DNA of 64,000 nucleotides from UBA7330 sp043554545. Lineage in GTDB: Bacteria > Bacteroidota > Bacteroidia > Cytophagales > Cyclobacteriaceae. Location: the NCBI GenBank assembly GCA_043554545.1, contig CP121337.1:4402001-4466000 (forward strand), read 5' to 3'. The notes under the pieces are model-generated. The model was not told the DNA's origin and did no database searches. It saw only the letters and a list, made by a program, of their open reading frames with translations. Below, piece by piece: positions 26,391 through 35,700 of this stretch; the first letter of the stretch is position 1; each line of letters begins with the position of its first letter. The translations under genes and the position numbers were made by a program.

Positions 26391-27587
26391 TTAACTAATG
26401 CTGAACCATCGAACAACTGAAACCAGCCAGTCTGCAATGACTTGTGCAAATTCATTTCCTGAACCTCTTCCTACCACATAAAGAACAAATAGCAGGTACA
26501 TACCTAGTAAAATAACGGCTTTTAGTTTTCCAATTTTGTTTCCTATAATAAATATCAAAAGGACCAATGCAGTTAATAGCCAAAGGAGAAAACGCAACTC
26601 ACTACTTAAATCAACCATTTCTGGCGGCATGTGGATAGGCCCGTAAATCAAAGTAAATATCATTAATGGAAACCCAAGAGCGAAACAAATGTCAAAGATA
26701 TTGCTGCCTAAAGCATTTGAGATGGCATCATCATATTGACCGCGTTGAGCGTCTTTTATAGAAATAATGGTATCAGGAAAACTGGAAGCAGCAGATGCAA
26801 GGATTAATGCAACAAACATGACAGGAATTCCCAGACCATCAAATGTACCTAGATATGGGACTGTGTATGTTTCTTCTCCAACCCATTCACAAGCAAGAAC
26901 CAAAAGATAACAAACAGCAGCAATTGACAACGTAGCACTGACTAAAAGAAACCAGGCATTTTTATTGTTGATTTTATCTTTACCAATAAAGACTCTTTCT
27001 AGGTCAAGGGTAATCAATCCAAGAAGAAATGGTTTTTGTTTTGCACCTACATCCTCAAAATCTTCCTCGGACACATGACTTTCATTCAGTAATTCTTCTC
27101 GATCCTTCTTATCCATCGACCAAAACATATAAATGATGTAGACGACATATACAGCCATCAAAAGGAATCCATGATACCAATCCAGTTCAGATCCACTTAC
27201 CAAAATGATGAAGATCAGCTCAGCAATTAAAAGTGAAAGTCCATCTCTAAGCATCACTTTTTGTGAAACTTTGACGGTGGCTGTAAGTCCAATGCCAATT
27301 ACTGCCAGAACAGAGACAGCAGGAATAACCATGCTATTGAAAATCGCAGATCCAGCAGTTGTACCTATTCCACCAGAAAAGCCTTCCGCATCTTTCATGA
27401 TAAAAAGGAAAAATAAAGAGGTAAAAACCTCAGGCATGGAGCTGGCAACGGCATTAATGGTAGCTCCTCTTACGCCATCAGAAAGGTTTCTTCCAATATA
27501 TTCTGAAGCCGTCATAAAGCCATCTCCTGCTCGCCATATGACGACACAACAAATAGTAATAAGAATTAAGGGTATGAGAATTCCCAT
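26391..27587 (-). CDS. Sodium/calcium exchanger family membrane protein
   Basis: 398 residues with about ten membrane helices and the two inverted alpha repeats of the Ca2+/cation antiporter family: alpha-1 reads NAVASSMPEVFTSLFFLF and GSAIFNSMVIPAV (about 45-90), alpha-2 reads ASAASSFPDTIISIKDAQ and DAISNALGSNIFDICFALG (about 260-300). The acidic residues in PEV and PDT are the usual cation ligands. A hydrophilic loop of about 50 residues (DKKDREELLNESHVSEEDFEDVG) separates the halves. YrbG-like, but the exchanged ion is not certain. It stands alone on the - strand, facing the SDR promoter. Confidence 0.9.
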   Translation of the reverse strand: MGILIPLILITICCVVIWRAGDGFMTASEYIGRNLSDGVRGATINAVASSMPEVFTSLFFLFIMKDAEGFSGGIGTTAGSAIFNSMVIPAVSVLAVIGIGLTATVKVSQKVMLRDGLSLLIAELIFIILVSGSELDWYHGFLLMAVYVVYIIYMFWSMDKKDREELLNESHVSEEDFEDVGAKQKPFLLGLITLDLERVFIGKDKINNKNAWFLLVSATLSIAAVCYLLVLACEWVGEETYTVPYLGTFDGLGIPVMFVALILASAASSFPDTIISIKDAQRGQYDDAISNALGSNIFDICFALGFPLMIFTLIYGPIHMPPEMVDLSSELRFLLWLLTALVLLIFIIGNKIGKLKAVILLGMYLLFVLYVVGRGSGNEFAQVIADWLVSVVRWFSIS

Positions 27588-27791
27588 AGAAATTAGTTAA
27601 TAGGTCTTTTGACTTAAAAAAATCATGAGCTGGAGGCGCGACTAAGATAAGCATTTTCTTAATATCTAATGAATTTTTAATATTGGATAATATATATTGT
27701 TAGGCTATTTAGTAATATAAGTTGTTAGCATATTGCCCAATAAATGCAAAAATGTTCCATAGCTGCTAGAATTAAATGATACTATCTGGCA

Positions 27792-27819
27792 TTGAGATTT
27801 TATTTACATATTAAATTTG
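27792..27819 (+). promoter_or_regulatory. Promoter of the SDR gene
   Basis: TTG at 27792-27794, 17 bases, then TAAATTTG at 27812-27819: a good Bacteroidota promoter 20 bases before the ATG at 27839. Confidence 0.6.
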
Positions 27820-27838
27820 AAACTGTAGCTCAACACTT

Positions 27839-28600
27839 ATGTACATTAATTTATCAGGTTTGAATATCCTTGTTACCGGTGCAAGTCGGGGAATAGGAAA
27901 GGCAATAGCTACTAAATTAGCAGAGGCGGGAGCTACAATAGCTATTCATTATAATAAGAATGCAAGAGAAGCAGAAAACCTTGCTCATGTGCTTGGCAAT
28001 GAATCAAAAGCATATCAGTCGGACCTTTCAAAAAAAGGAGAAGCAGGGAAACTATTTGATCGGGTAATACTGGAAATGGGCAGCATTGAGATATTAATTA
28101 ACAATGCAGGGATTGCAAAACCAGCCAAAATTGATTTGCCTGAGGAAGAGTGGTCAAAAATTTGGGACGAGGTGGTATTAGTTAATCTTGATTCAACGGC
28201 AGTTCTTTGTAAAAAAGCCATTGAGTTTTTTTTGAAAAGAAAAAGTGCGGGAAGAATTATAAATATTTCCTCCAGAGCAGCGTTTAAAGGAGATCAGGCA
28301 GAATATATGGCATATGCTGCCTCAAAGGCTGGAGTTACCTCGTTAACTAAAACAATTGCTGGGGCGTATGGAAAAGATGGCATTAAAGCCTTTTGTATAG
28401 CTCCTGGTTTTGTAAAAACAGACATGGCAAAAGCATTTACCGATGAATATGGTGAAGCCCATGCAAATGATGACCTCTCACTAGAGAGGATGACTGAACC
28501 TAAAGATTTGGCTCCATTGATTACATTTATCGCCAGTGGCATGGCAGATCATTCGACAGGAGCTACATTTGACATTAATGCAGGCAGTTACTTGCATTAA
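27839..28600 (+). CDS. SDR family oxidoreductase (FabG-like)
   Basis: 253 residues, a classical short-chain dehydrogenase. TGASRGIGKAIA (about 14-25) binds the nucleotide, NNAG (about 88-91) stabilises the fold, and the active-site Ser is in IINISSRAAF (about 140-149), with Tyr and Lys in YAASKAG (about 158-164). FabG and many acetoacetyl-CoA or sugar reductases look alike, so the substrate is open. It has its own promoter. The gene before it runs the other way and a TerB-like pair follows after 47 bases. Confidence 0.9.
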   Translation: MYINLSGLNILVTGASRGIGKAIATKLAEAGATIAIHYNKNAREAENLAHVLGNESKAYQSDLSKKGEAGKLFDRVILEMGSIEILINNAGIAKPAKIDLPEEEWSKIWDEVVLVNLDSTAVLCKKAIEFFLKRKSAGRIINISSRAAFKGDQAEYMAYAASKAGVTSLTKTIAGAYGKDGIKAFCIAPGFVKTDMAKAFTDEYGEAHANDDLSLERMTEPKDLAPLITFIASGMADHSTGATFDINAGSYLH

Positions 28601-28647
28601 GGTTCTAAATATTATTCATATATTTAATGATCAAAACTGGCTAGATT

Positions 28648-29064
28648 ATGGTAGAGAGTATCAAAAAACACCTTAAATCCCTCATTCAACTTGCCCTTTC
28701 GGATCAAAAATTCGATAAGGAGGAGAAAATGTGGATTTACATTATTGGCAAAGCCAATAAGATTCCTGAAAAAGATATTGACGAATTGATTAAGGCTGAA
28801 ATGTCAAATAAAGATGTCGAAGACCTGTCTTTCGATGCATTGTCATTTGATGAAAAGTTTGAATTTTTATACAACCTCATTCAGTTGATGAAAATTGACA
28901 ACGAAGTATTTCTTAGTGAGATCAATTATTGCCAGACCCTAGCGGAAAGGCTTGGTTTTGATAAGTCGGTAGTTAAAAAACTATCATCAAGAATTTACTC
29001 GGATCCGTCTATTACTTCCGATAGGGAATTGCTGAAAAAACAAGCCAAAAATTTCGAAAAATAA
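28648..29064 (+). CDS. TerB-like protein, copy 1
   Basis: 138 residues, mostly helical, with a TerB-like core: LKSLIQLALSDQKFDKEEKMWIYIIGKAN (about 8-36) and FEFLYNLIQLMKIDNEVFLSEINYCQTLAERLGF (about 72-105), with DxK/E patterns that bind metal in true TerB. The TerB name comes from tellurite resistance, but most members are not tied to tellurite. It is followed after 5 bases by a paralogue with the same layout, so the pair looks like a tandem duplication. Confidence 0.82.
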   Translation: MVESIKKHLKSLIQLALSDQKFDKEEKMWIYIIGKANKIPEKDIDELIKAEMSNKDVEDLSFDALSFDEKFEFLYNLIQLMKIDNEVFLSEINYCQTLAERLGFDKSVVKKLSSRIYSDPSITSDRELLKKQAKNFEK

Positions 29065-29069
29065 TTATC

Positions 29070-29465
29070 ATGAGTATTAGATCACAGTTAAGCGCACTCA
29101 TAGCTCTCGCCAAAGTAGACGGTGATTTTGCAGGAGAAGAAAGAGATCTCATTTATATGATAGGGAAAGCAAATGGAATCACAGAAAAGGATATCCTAGA
29201 GTTGGTGGAAAACCCTGAGCCTCTCCCTCCATTATCTACCATGACTGATGAAGATAAATTTGAGTATCTCTATAACATTGTTCAACTAATGAAAATTGAC
29301 AGTCAGATTTATCTGAGTGAAATTAAATATTGTGAAGAACTTGCTACCAAATTAGGTTATAAAAAAGGAGTCATTTCTGCCCTTTCTTCAAAAGTTTTTA
29401 GTGATCCAATGATTACCTCTGACAGGGAAGCACTAAAACGTGCAGTTAAAAAGTACCAAGGATAA
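29070..29465 (+). CDS. TerB-like protein, copy 2
   Basis: 131 residues and clearly paralogous to the gene just upstream: SQLSALIALAKVDGDFAGEERDLIYMIGKANGI and FEYLYNIVQLMKIDSQIYLSEIKYCEELATKLGY align along their whole length with copy 1. The acidic positions in the first helix pair (VDGDFAGEE) resemble the canonical TerB metal site more closely than copy 1 (SDQKFDKEE). It starts 5 bases after copy 1, so both are on one transcript; 32 bases separate it from the next gene. Confidence 0.82.
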   Translation: MSIRSQLSALIALAKVDGDFAGEERDLIYMIGKANGITEKDILELVENPEPLPPLSTMTDEDKFEYLYNIVQLMKIDSQIYLSEIKYCEELATKLGYKKGVISALSSKVFSDPMITSDREALKRAVKKYQG

Positions 29466-29497
29466 TTATATATAGGGTCAATCAATCATAGTCTGAT

Positions 29498-30349
29498 ATG
29501 CTAGCGCTCGAGTGGAGATCTTTCGATTCAATTGAAACACAAAGAATTGAAAATGCCAGAGTACAATTCCATGCAGCAATTCAAAATGTAGCAGCGGTAG
29601 GCAGGAGGTTCCTAAAGGAGAGTCCAAATGATGAATATGCTACATTATTTTGGGTTCCTGGATTATTAAGATTAGCTGGACACTGGGTTGAGGGAAATAC
29701 AAAATTCAGATCTTCAATAAGCTTTTCCGACTTTAATATTTATTTGGTTGATGATCGTGTAAACACCATTTCAAGTTTTGCCATAAATGGCCACACCCAC
29801 AGACAGATTATGCTTTGGCTGGAAGAGCAGATAGGAACGCTTGGGTTATCTGCTTCCATGCTAACATTAAGCTTGCCTTATGAATTACAAGAATATCCCC
29901 AGCTAAACGGAATACCATTTGATTTGGAGGACACTGAGGCAATGGAGGAATTGGGGAAATATTATCACAATGCTTTTCTTGTTTTGAGGGAGTTTAAAAT
30001 AAAGCAGGACCTGGAAGGAGATATAAATATCTGGCCACATCACTTCGATGCGGCAATAAGTGTAACACTAAAAGAGACAGGGGACCTTGAAACGGATACC
30101 TCCATAACACTAGGGATGATGCCTGGTGATGAAAGTTCTGGTAAGCCCTATTATTATGTGAGTACCTGGCCGCATGTCCACACCAGTAAGATGAAACCTT
30201 TCGATGGTCCAGGAAACTGGATTGAAGAAGATTGGACTGGTGCCATCTTGACGGATGAGGAACTAAAAGCAACCATAAATCAAAAAGAAGCACTGAATAG
30301 CTTTTATGATAATGCGTTTAGCGTACTAACTAAGACGTTGACGGAATAG
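29498..30349 (+). CDS. Conserved hypothetical protein, DUF5996-like
   Basis: 283 residues, no signal peptide or membrane segment. The sequence has alternating beta strands with many Trp, and the late blocks NIWPHHFDAAIS (about 178-189) and MMPGDESSGKPYYYVSTWP (about 207-225) resemble what I recall of DUF5996. The first part (WVEGNTKFRSSISFSDFNIYLVDD, about 66-90) also fits. The function is unknown. Its last 24 bases overlap the convergent NAT-like gene. It may be co-transcribed with the TerB pair (32 bases). Confidence 0.65.
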   Translation: MLALEWRSFDSIETQRIENARVQFHAAIQNVAAVGRRFLKESPNDEYATLFWVPGLLRLAGHWVEGNTKFRSSISFSDFNIYLVDDRVNTISSFAINGHTHRQIMLWLEEQIGTLGLSASMLTLSLPYELQEYPQLNGIPFDLEDTEAMEELGKYYHNAFLVLREFKIKQDLEGDINIWPHHFDAAISVTLKETGDLETDTSITLGMMPGDESSGKPYYYVSTWPHVHTSKMKPFDGPGNWIEEDWTGAILTDEELKATINQKEALNSFYDNAFSVLTKTLTE

Positions 30350-31147
30350 CAAGTCATAATCAATCTCAAAGTATTCAAGAAGCTTGGAAGCAAAATCATC
30401 CTCTTGTAAAATTGAGGTTTTCTCTAAATTGCCAAGATCCAGGATAATTAGTTCAGTATCCGTAAGAGTAATTTTTCCGCCTTTGGTGTATTTACTTACG
30501 TATTTGCAAGCCCTTAATGGAGAGTTATCGGAATCCTGGTAATAGTTAAATCGCTCTAAAAACTCAATCATCCCACGGGGGGCCTCATCAATTTGGAAAA
30601 GAGAATGGAAAACAATGCTATCCGAAGATTTCTGCAGAATGAAATGCTCATCTGGGTCTTTGATAAACCGAAAATATTGATTGTAGTCTAACTGGGTGAT
30701 ATCAGGAACCATTTTTATAGGCACTAAAAAATTGGAAAAGCTACCTACATCAGCCAACCATTTTTCATTATTTATTTGGACCATGATGAGTGGGTGGTCA
30801 AGATCAGGACTCCATGATTTACCGTGTCTAATTTTTGCAGAAATAAGTGTACATTCAAAATCCAGGGAGAGGAGTAGATGATAAAACAGAATATTTAGTT
30901 CAAAGGCGATGCCTCCTCTTTTTTGAAAAATGATTTTTTCAAAAATTTTGTCCACATCGAATAATAGTTTTCTTCCAAAATACACATCCAGGTTCTCATA
31001 TGGAATGTGCATTAAATGCGATTTGTGTAATGTTTGTAATAGCTTGAGGGATGGACCGGTCTTTTGAATGTTTATACGCTTCAGATAATCATTGCAGGAA
31101 ATAGCAGGTAATTTTGCCGTTCTTTTATAGCTTTTATGCTGTGACAT
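30326..31147 (-). CDS. Arylamine N-acetyltransferase-like protein without the catalytic Cys
   Basis: 273 residues with the NAT fold: HLMHIPYENLDV (about 44-55), the active-site region RGGIAFELNILFYHLL, then DHPLIMV with His118 and KWLADVGSF with Asp133. Active NATs have RGGYCFELN with a Cys that accepts the acetyl group from acetyl-CoA. Here that position is Ala81, encoded GCC (bases 30905-30907), two base changes from a Cys codon. His and Asp of the triad remain. So the protein probably cannot do ordinary acetyl transfer. The reading frame is intact, which suggests a kept, changed function. It overlaps the upstream + strand gene by 24 bases and is followed closely by the exported protein at 31154. 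Confidence 0.8.
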   Translation of the reverse strand: MSQHKSYKRTAKLPAISCNDYLKRINIQKTGPSLKLLQTLHKSHLMHIPYENLDVYFGRKLLFDVDKIFEKIIFQKRGGIAFELNILFYHLLLSLDFECTLISAKIRHGKSWSPDLDHPLIMVQINNEKWLADVGSFSNFLVPIKMVPDITQLDYNQYFRFIKDPDEHFILQKSSDSIVFHSLFQIDEAPRGMIEFLERFNYYQDSDNSPLRACKYVSKYTKGGKITLTDTELIILDLGNLEKTSILQEDDFASKLLEYFEIDYDLLFRQRLS

Positions 31148-31153
31148 GCCAGA

Positions 31154-32272
31154 CTACTTTAATGCTTCCTTCAAATTAAGAATGAAGTTTGTTAATGCAT
31201 TTTCTTTTGTGTAGTCGCTATCCCATTGTTTTCCGACATAAGCATCATGTGCAATTGTCTGCTTGATATAATATTTATATACCAGGTGATCTACAGGAAT
31301 CGTTTTTAACGAAATATTGCCGTTATTTTTTGGAACCATCGAAATATAATCCGTTTCGGCGCCTGTTACTTTATAGTTGAGCATCTTTTTAATGGTCTTA
31401 CCTGTTGAGAAAAAAGAAAATAAAGCGAACTGAAATCCCTTTTTGTATAGTGTTTCGTCATCACCATAGCTTACCATTTCATATTTATAAGGATATAGAC
31501 TCATGACGCTCTCTATTTCACTGATTCTTTGATCAATTTCCTTATTTCTATCCTCAATTTTCTGAGTTTCAGAAGCGGAAAGTCCCTCCAGGGCGGATAT
31601 TTTTTCTGGGATGATAACTGCCAGATTGGCCCTACGTATTTGTCCAGGATAGGAGCTAAAATGCACACCAGGAAAGAGTGGTAGATCAGTCAAAATATTT
31701 GGTCCCTCGGGAATTAAAAAATTTGTCCTGTCGATATCTTGCCTAATAATTTGTCTTCCTAACCGAAGGGTAATGAGGTCAATGGGAGCTTCTTTTTGTA
31801 TCCAAATCAATTCTTTATCGGCGATAAGATTTGCTTGATTATTGAAAGACCCAATTTTAAAGTCGTATGATTCATTCAGTCCTACATACTTTTGTTCAAC
31901 AAGGAGGATATTCTTTACTCCCCGTTCTTGGAATGTGTTTACAAAAGCTGCAGTTACTTCTGGTCCTGAAAGAAAATCGTCTTTATATACATAGCAGATA
32001 GGATCTATATACATATTCCTTAAGTCAGCATGAATTTTGGCTGCAAAATCAGACCAATTCACTCTGCTGACTGGCTGCTCAGGATCCTCAGTCATAGATA
32101 TGATAACTGCCGAACGAGAGGAGGTTAGGTCTTCTGGAATCTGATCGGAGAGCACAGCAGGTCTTAAGCCACAAAAGTCAATCAGACTCACACTTTGCGC
32201 ATGGCAATATCCAATTTGCAGAAAGAAAGTCAGTAGAAGATAATATTTAGGGGCCCTCACAAATATTGGCAT
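31154..32272 (-). CDS. Exported hypothetical protein
   Basis: About 372 residues from an ATG at 32272, chosen because it puts a good signal peptide (MPIFVRAPKYYLLLTFFLQ, cleavage after CHA) at the N-terminus; earlier starts add 9 or 17 residues before it. The mature protein has no family I recognise. It has Tyr-rich and beta-rich stretches and ISEIESVMSLYPYKYEMVSYGDD (split around residues 230-250), a possible lipocalin- or cystatin-like region, but this is weak. It lies between the NAT-like gene (6 bases) and mutS (about 68 bases), all on the - strand. Confidence 0.7.
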   Translation of the reverse strand: MPIFVRAPKYYLLLTFFLQIGYCHAQSVSLIDFCGLRPAVLSDQIPEDLTSSRSAVIISMTEDPEQPVSRVNWSDFAAKIHADLRNMYIDPICYVYKDDFLSGPEVTAAFVNTFQERGVKNILLVEQKYVGLNESYDFKIGSFNNQANLIADKELIWIQKEAPIDLITLRLGRQIIRQDIDRTNFLIPEGPNILTDLPLFPGVHFSSYPGQIRRANLAVIIPEKISALEGLSASETQKIEDRNKEIDQRISEIESVMSLYPYKYEMVSYGDDETLYKKGFQFALFSFFSTGKTIKKMLNYKVTGAETDYISMVPKNNGNISLKTIPVDHLVYKYYIKQTIAHDAYVGKQWDSDYTKENALTNFILNLKEALK

Positions 32273-32340
32273 ATTTATAAATTTATAAATTAACTCCATG
32301 ACCCACCATCGTATTGTAGACAAAATGAAAAAGAAGTGGA

Positions 32341-34956
32341 TTAATTGTTCTTGCCTTTAAGGATTTCTTTCATTTCATTGATCTTTAATAGCGCCTCTAC
32401 CGGAGAGATCGAATTAACATCTACGTCCGATAATAACTTTAGCACTTTTTCAAATTTGGGATCAGATTCAAATAAGTTTAATTGGACTCTGCTGCTTGGA
32501 ATTTCGGCGAGTTTTTCTCTGTCCTGTTCACTCAATTTATCCTTTTCCAGGTTCTTCAGAATTTCATCTGATCGAATGACGATTTCATTTGGCATACCTG
32601 CCATTTGTGCTACATGAATCCCAAAACTATGTTCACTCCCTCCGGGCACCAATTTGCGCAGGAAGATTACTTTATCTTCTAGTTCTTTGACAGAGACATT
32701 AAAATTTTTAACTCTTGGAAGCGTTTTTGTCAACTCATTCAGCTCATGATAATGTGTTGCGAACAGCGTTTTTGCTTTAAACTGTGGATGATTATGAATA
32801 AACTCCACAATGGACCAAGCAATGGAAATACCATCGTATGTACTCGTTCCACGTCCAATTTCATCCATTAAAATCAGAGACCGGTCACTCAGGTTGTTTA
32901 GGATGCTGGCTGTTTCTGTCATCTCTACCATAAAAGTAGATTCGCCGCGAGATAGATTATCAGAAGCACCTACGCGAGTAAATACCTTGTCGACAAGACC
33001 AATTTTGGCATAGCCGGCGGGGACAAAGCAGCCGATTTGTGCCATCAGTGTAATCAATGCAGTTTGTCGTAACAATGCAGATTTACCAGCCATATTGGGT
33101 CCGGTAATCACGATGACTTGCTGAGACTCATTGTCCAGATAGGTGTCATTGGGGATATAACTTTCTTCTGTAGAAAGGTTTTGCTCAATCACCGGGTGCC
33201 TTCCTGCCTTGATGTCAATCATAAAATCATGAGAGATACCAGGTTTTATATAATTATTGCGACTAGCCAATTTTGCAAAGGAAGAGAGACAGTCCAGCGT
33301 AGCTATGATTCTGGCGTTCTGCTGGATGGTTTCAATATATTCCAAAGCAAATGAGATCAGCTCCTGATAGATTTGCGACTCTATTTCGAATATCTGACCC
33401 TCAGCCTTGAGGATTTTTTCTTCGTAAATTTTTAACTCCTCTGTAATATACCTTTCAGCATTCACCAGGGTCTGTTTTCTAATCCATTCCTCAGGCACTT
33501 TGTCTTTATGTGAATTGGTTACTTCCAGATAATATCCGAATACCTTATTGTATGCAATCTTCAAAGAAGAAATACCAGTTCTTTTTAGTTCCCGCTCTTG
33601 TATTCCTTTGAGGTAATCCTTCCCGGAGTAAGCAATGGCTCTTAGATCATCTAATTTTTCATCTATGCCTTCTTCAATTAAGTTTCCCTGAGAACTGTTT
33701 AAAGGAACATCGTCTTTTAGTGTGGTTTCAATTTTTTCAAGTAGGCTTTTGCAGTCATTTAACTGTTCGATATAGGTAGCATAGATTTCCTGACCATTAT
33801 CTTTTAGCAGGTTCTTGATGGGCAGGATATGATTGAGGCCATTCTTTAGCTGATTCATCTCCCTGGGGTTGATCCTTCGTGTTGCCACTTTGGATATCAA
33901 CCTTTCAAGGTCACCAATTTTACCGAGGTGATTTAGCAAAGTATCTAATAACTCATTTGCTTTTTGAAATCCCTCAACAGTGTCCAATCGTCTTTCTATG
34001 GCTTTCTGGTCTTTCAGCGGAAGAACCAACCATTTTCTAAGTTGTCGGGCACCCATTGGTGTTTTAGTTTGATCTAACACCTCAATTAAGGATTTACCAT
34101 CAGGTTGAGTTGGTGAGAGCAATTCAAGGTTGCGGATGGTGAATTTGTCCATCCATACAAACTGTTGTTCATCAATTCTTGAAAGGTGACCGATATGACC
34201 AGTTTCTCTGTGCTCTGTTTCTTCCAAATAATAGAGAATGGACCCGGCTGCTATAATTCCTGATTTCAATTCTTCAACACCAAAACCTTTAAGGTTGGTC
34301 GTATTGAAATGGTTGATCAGACGATCATAGGTGAATGCATATTGAAAAATCCATTCCTCTAGTCCGAAGCCATGAAAGTTTACATCATATTTTTCGAGGA
34401 AGCGCTCTCTTTTGGATTTACAATAAATGATTTCTGAGGGGTTGAAACCCTGAATCAACTTATCCACGTACAATTCATTTCCTTCAGTCACCATAAACTC
34501 ACCGGTGGAAAGATCCAGAAAAGCTAAGCCACAGGTTTGTTCACCAAAATGGACGGCAGCAAGAAAATTATTTTTCTTCTGCTCCAATACATTGTCATTT
34601 AAAGAAAGTCCGGGAGTCACCAGCTCTGTTACTCCTCTTTTCACAATTCCTTTTACTGATTTGGGATCCTCCAGCTGATCACAAATGGCGACGCGAAAGC
34701 CAGCACGCACTAACCTGGGAAGATATGCGTCAAGTGAATGGTGAGGAAATCCTGCAAGTTCCATCTCGGAAGCGGCACCGTTAGACCTTTTGGTAAGGAC
34801 TATTTCCAACACTTTACTGGCTTTTACAGCGTCCTGGCCAAATGTTTCGTAGAAATCACCGACACGAAAAAGCAACAAGGCACCCGGATACTTTGCCTTG
34901 ATGGCATTGTATTGTTTCATTAAAGGGGTTTCTGTTGCTTTGGCGGATTTTGTCAT
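32341..34956 (-). CDS. mutS: DNA mismatch repair protein MutS
   Basis: 871 residues, full length. The mismatch-binding Phe-x-Glu motif is in RVGDFYETFG (about 33-42). The ATPase domain at the C-terminal third has Walker A GPNMAGKSALLRQTALI (about 621-637), the Walker B region LILMDEIGRGTSTYDG (about 700-715) and the helix-turn-helix at the end. It scans DNA for mismatches and recruits MutL; mutL is not in the window. The start ATG at 34956 lies 128 bases from the divergent RNA methyltransferase gene. It is the last member of a three-gene - strand run, probably with its own promoter. Confidence 0.98.
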   Translation of the reverse strand: MTKSAKATETPLMKQYNAIKAKYPGALLLFRVGDFYETFGQDAVKASKVLEIVLTKRSNGAASEMELAGFPHHSLDAYLPRLVRAGFRVAICDQLEDPKSVKGIVKRGVTELVTPGLSLNDNVLEQKKNNFLAAVHFGEQTCGLAFLDLSTGEFMVTEGNELYVDKLIQGFNPSEIIYCKSKRERFLEKYDVNFHGFGLEEWIFQYAFTYDRLINHFNTTNLKGFGVEELKSGIIAAGSILYYLEETEHRETGHIGHLSRIDEQQFVWMDKFTIRNLELLSPTQPDGKSLIEVLDQTKTPMGARQLRKWLVLPLKDQKAIERRLDTVEGFQKANELLDTLLNHLGKIGDLERLISKVATRRINPREMNQLKNGLNHILPIKNLLKDNGQEIYATYIEQLNDCKSLLEKIETTLKDDVPLNSSQGNLIEEGIDEKLDDLRAIAYSGKDYLKGIQERELKRTGISSLKIAYNKVFGYYLEVTNSHKDKVPEEWIRKQTLVNAERYITEELKIYEEKILKAEGQIFEIESQIYQELISFALEYIETIQQNARIIATLDCLSSFAKLASRNNYIKPGISHDFMIDIKAGRHPVIEQNLSTEESYIPNDTYLDNESQQVIVITGPNMAGKSALLRQTALITLMAQIGCFVPAGYAKIGLVDKVFTRVGASDNLSRGESTFMVEMTETASILNNLSDRSLILMDEIGRGTSTYDGISIAWSIVEFIHNHPQFKAKTLFATHYHELNELTKTLPRVKNFNVSVKELEDKVIFLRKLVPGGSEHSFGIHVAQMAGMPNEIVIRSDEILKNLEKDKLSEQDREKLAEIPSSRVQLNLFESDPKFEKVLKLLSDVDVNSISPVEALLKINEMKEILKGKNN

Positions 34957-35084
34957 TCAGAAAATTGAGATAGTTTTGGCCTGATCAATAATAACAACCA
35001 AAAAATGTTGGTATTCAGATTTCGGATTAATGATGGAATTATTTTCGCAATCAAGTAAGTACAATATTAAGTAAAGGTCTGCTT

Positions 35085-35606
35085 ATGCGAAAGTTAAAAA
35101 ATGAAGAACTGAGTAGGATTTCAGTGGATGAATTCAAAGAAGCTCATAAAAGCAATGTTTCCATCATACTGGATGATGTTAGGAGTCTGAATAATGTAGG
35201 TAGTGCCTTTCGAACAGGAGATGCTTTTTTGGTAGAAAAGATCTGGCTATGTGGTATTACCGGACAGCCACCTCATCGGGATATTCAAAAGACGGCTTTG
35301 GGTGCTACTGAATCTGTAGCATGGGAGCATGCAGTCGATGTAATGAAACTTATATCAGATTTGAAATCAAAGGGATATGAAATTGTCAGCATTGAACAAG
35401 CAGATGAAAGTACATCGCTCGCTGACTTTGAGTCCAATTCAGCCAAAAAATATGCCCTGATTTTTGGCAATGAAGTATTTGGTGTAAAGGAGGAGGCAGT
35501 AATAGCCGCTGATCATGTTCTGGAGATTCCACAAAGTGGCACTAAACACTCACTCAATATTTCGGTAAGTATTGGCATCGTTTTATGGCACTTTCTGAAT
35601 GGTTAA
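35085..35606 (+). CDS. TrmH/SpoU-type RNA 2'-O-methyltransferase
   Basis: 173 residues, small for the family. All three SPOUT motifs are visible: SIILDDVRSLNNVGSAFRTGDAF (split at about 24-46), LIFGNEVFGVKEE (about 126-138) and IPQSGTKHSLNISVSIGI (about 147-164), which form the knotted SAM site. It has no N-terminal RNA-binding extension like TrmH proper, so the target could be a tRNA or rRNA ribose. It is divergent from mutS and is followed by the promoter and dyads of the TonB receptor gene. Confidence 0.9.
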   Translation: MRKLKNEELSRISVDEFKEAHKSNVSIILDDVRSLNNVGSAFRTGDAFLVEKIWLCGITGQPPHRDIQKTALGATESVAWEHAVDVMKLISDLKSKGYEIVSIEQADESTSLADFESNSAKKYALIFGNEVFGVKEEAVIAADHVLEIPQSGTKHSLNISVSIGIVLWHFLNG

Positions 35607-35625
35607 TCCAGCAAAATAAATCAAT

Positions 35626-35643
35626 ATCACTACAACTAGTGAT
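35626..35643 (+). promoter_or_regulatory. Upstream 18-base dyad of the TonB receptor gene
   Basis: ATCACTA-CAAC-TAGTGAT, a perfect 7-4-7 inverted repeat that extends to 8-4-8 (35625-35644). It lies 22 bases, about two helical turns, upstream of the promoter-proximal copy at 35648. Confidence 0.6.
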
Positions 35644-35647
35644 ACGA

Positions 35648-35695
35648 ATGCCTATCACTAGGGATTGTGTCATTTAGTCGTTTGTAACAACTTTG
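35648..35695 (+). promoter_or_regulatory. TonB receptor promoter with -33-edge dyad
   Basis: The dyad ATGCCTA-TCAC-TAGGGAT fills 35648-35665; its final T is the first base of the -33 TTG (35665-35667). After 20 bases comes the -7 element CAACTTTG (35688-35695, one mismatch to TAnnTTTG). The same dyad placement is found in front of feoA and of the gene at 39046-39423. Confidence 0.6.
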
Positions 35696-35700
35696 CCTTG

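Noticed and set aside
28648..29465. A tellurite resistance cassette
   Set aside because: Only TerB-like domains are present; no TerC, TerD or TerZ. The name does not support a tellurite role.
34460..34468. Near-perfect DnaA box TTATCCACG inside mutS
   Set aside because: A single copy within a coding region with one mismatch; expected by chance in AT-rich DNA.
35654..35671. Dyad register ATCACTA-GGGA-TTGTGTC at the TonB receptor promoter
   Set aside because: The register at 35648-35665 has two good arms and the same -33 geometry as feoA and the ferritin-side promoter, so the offset register is a worse explanation.
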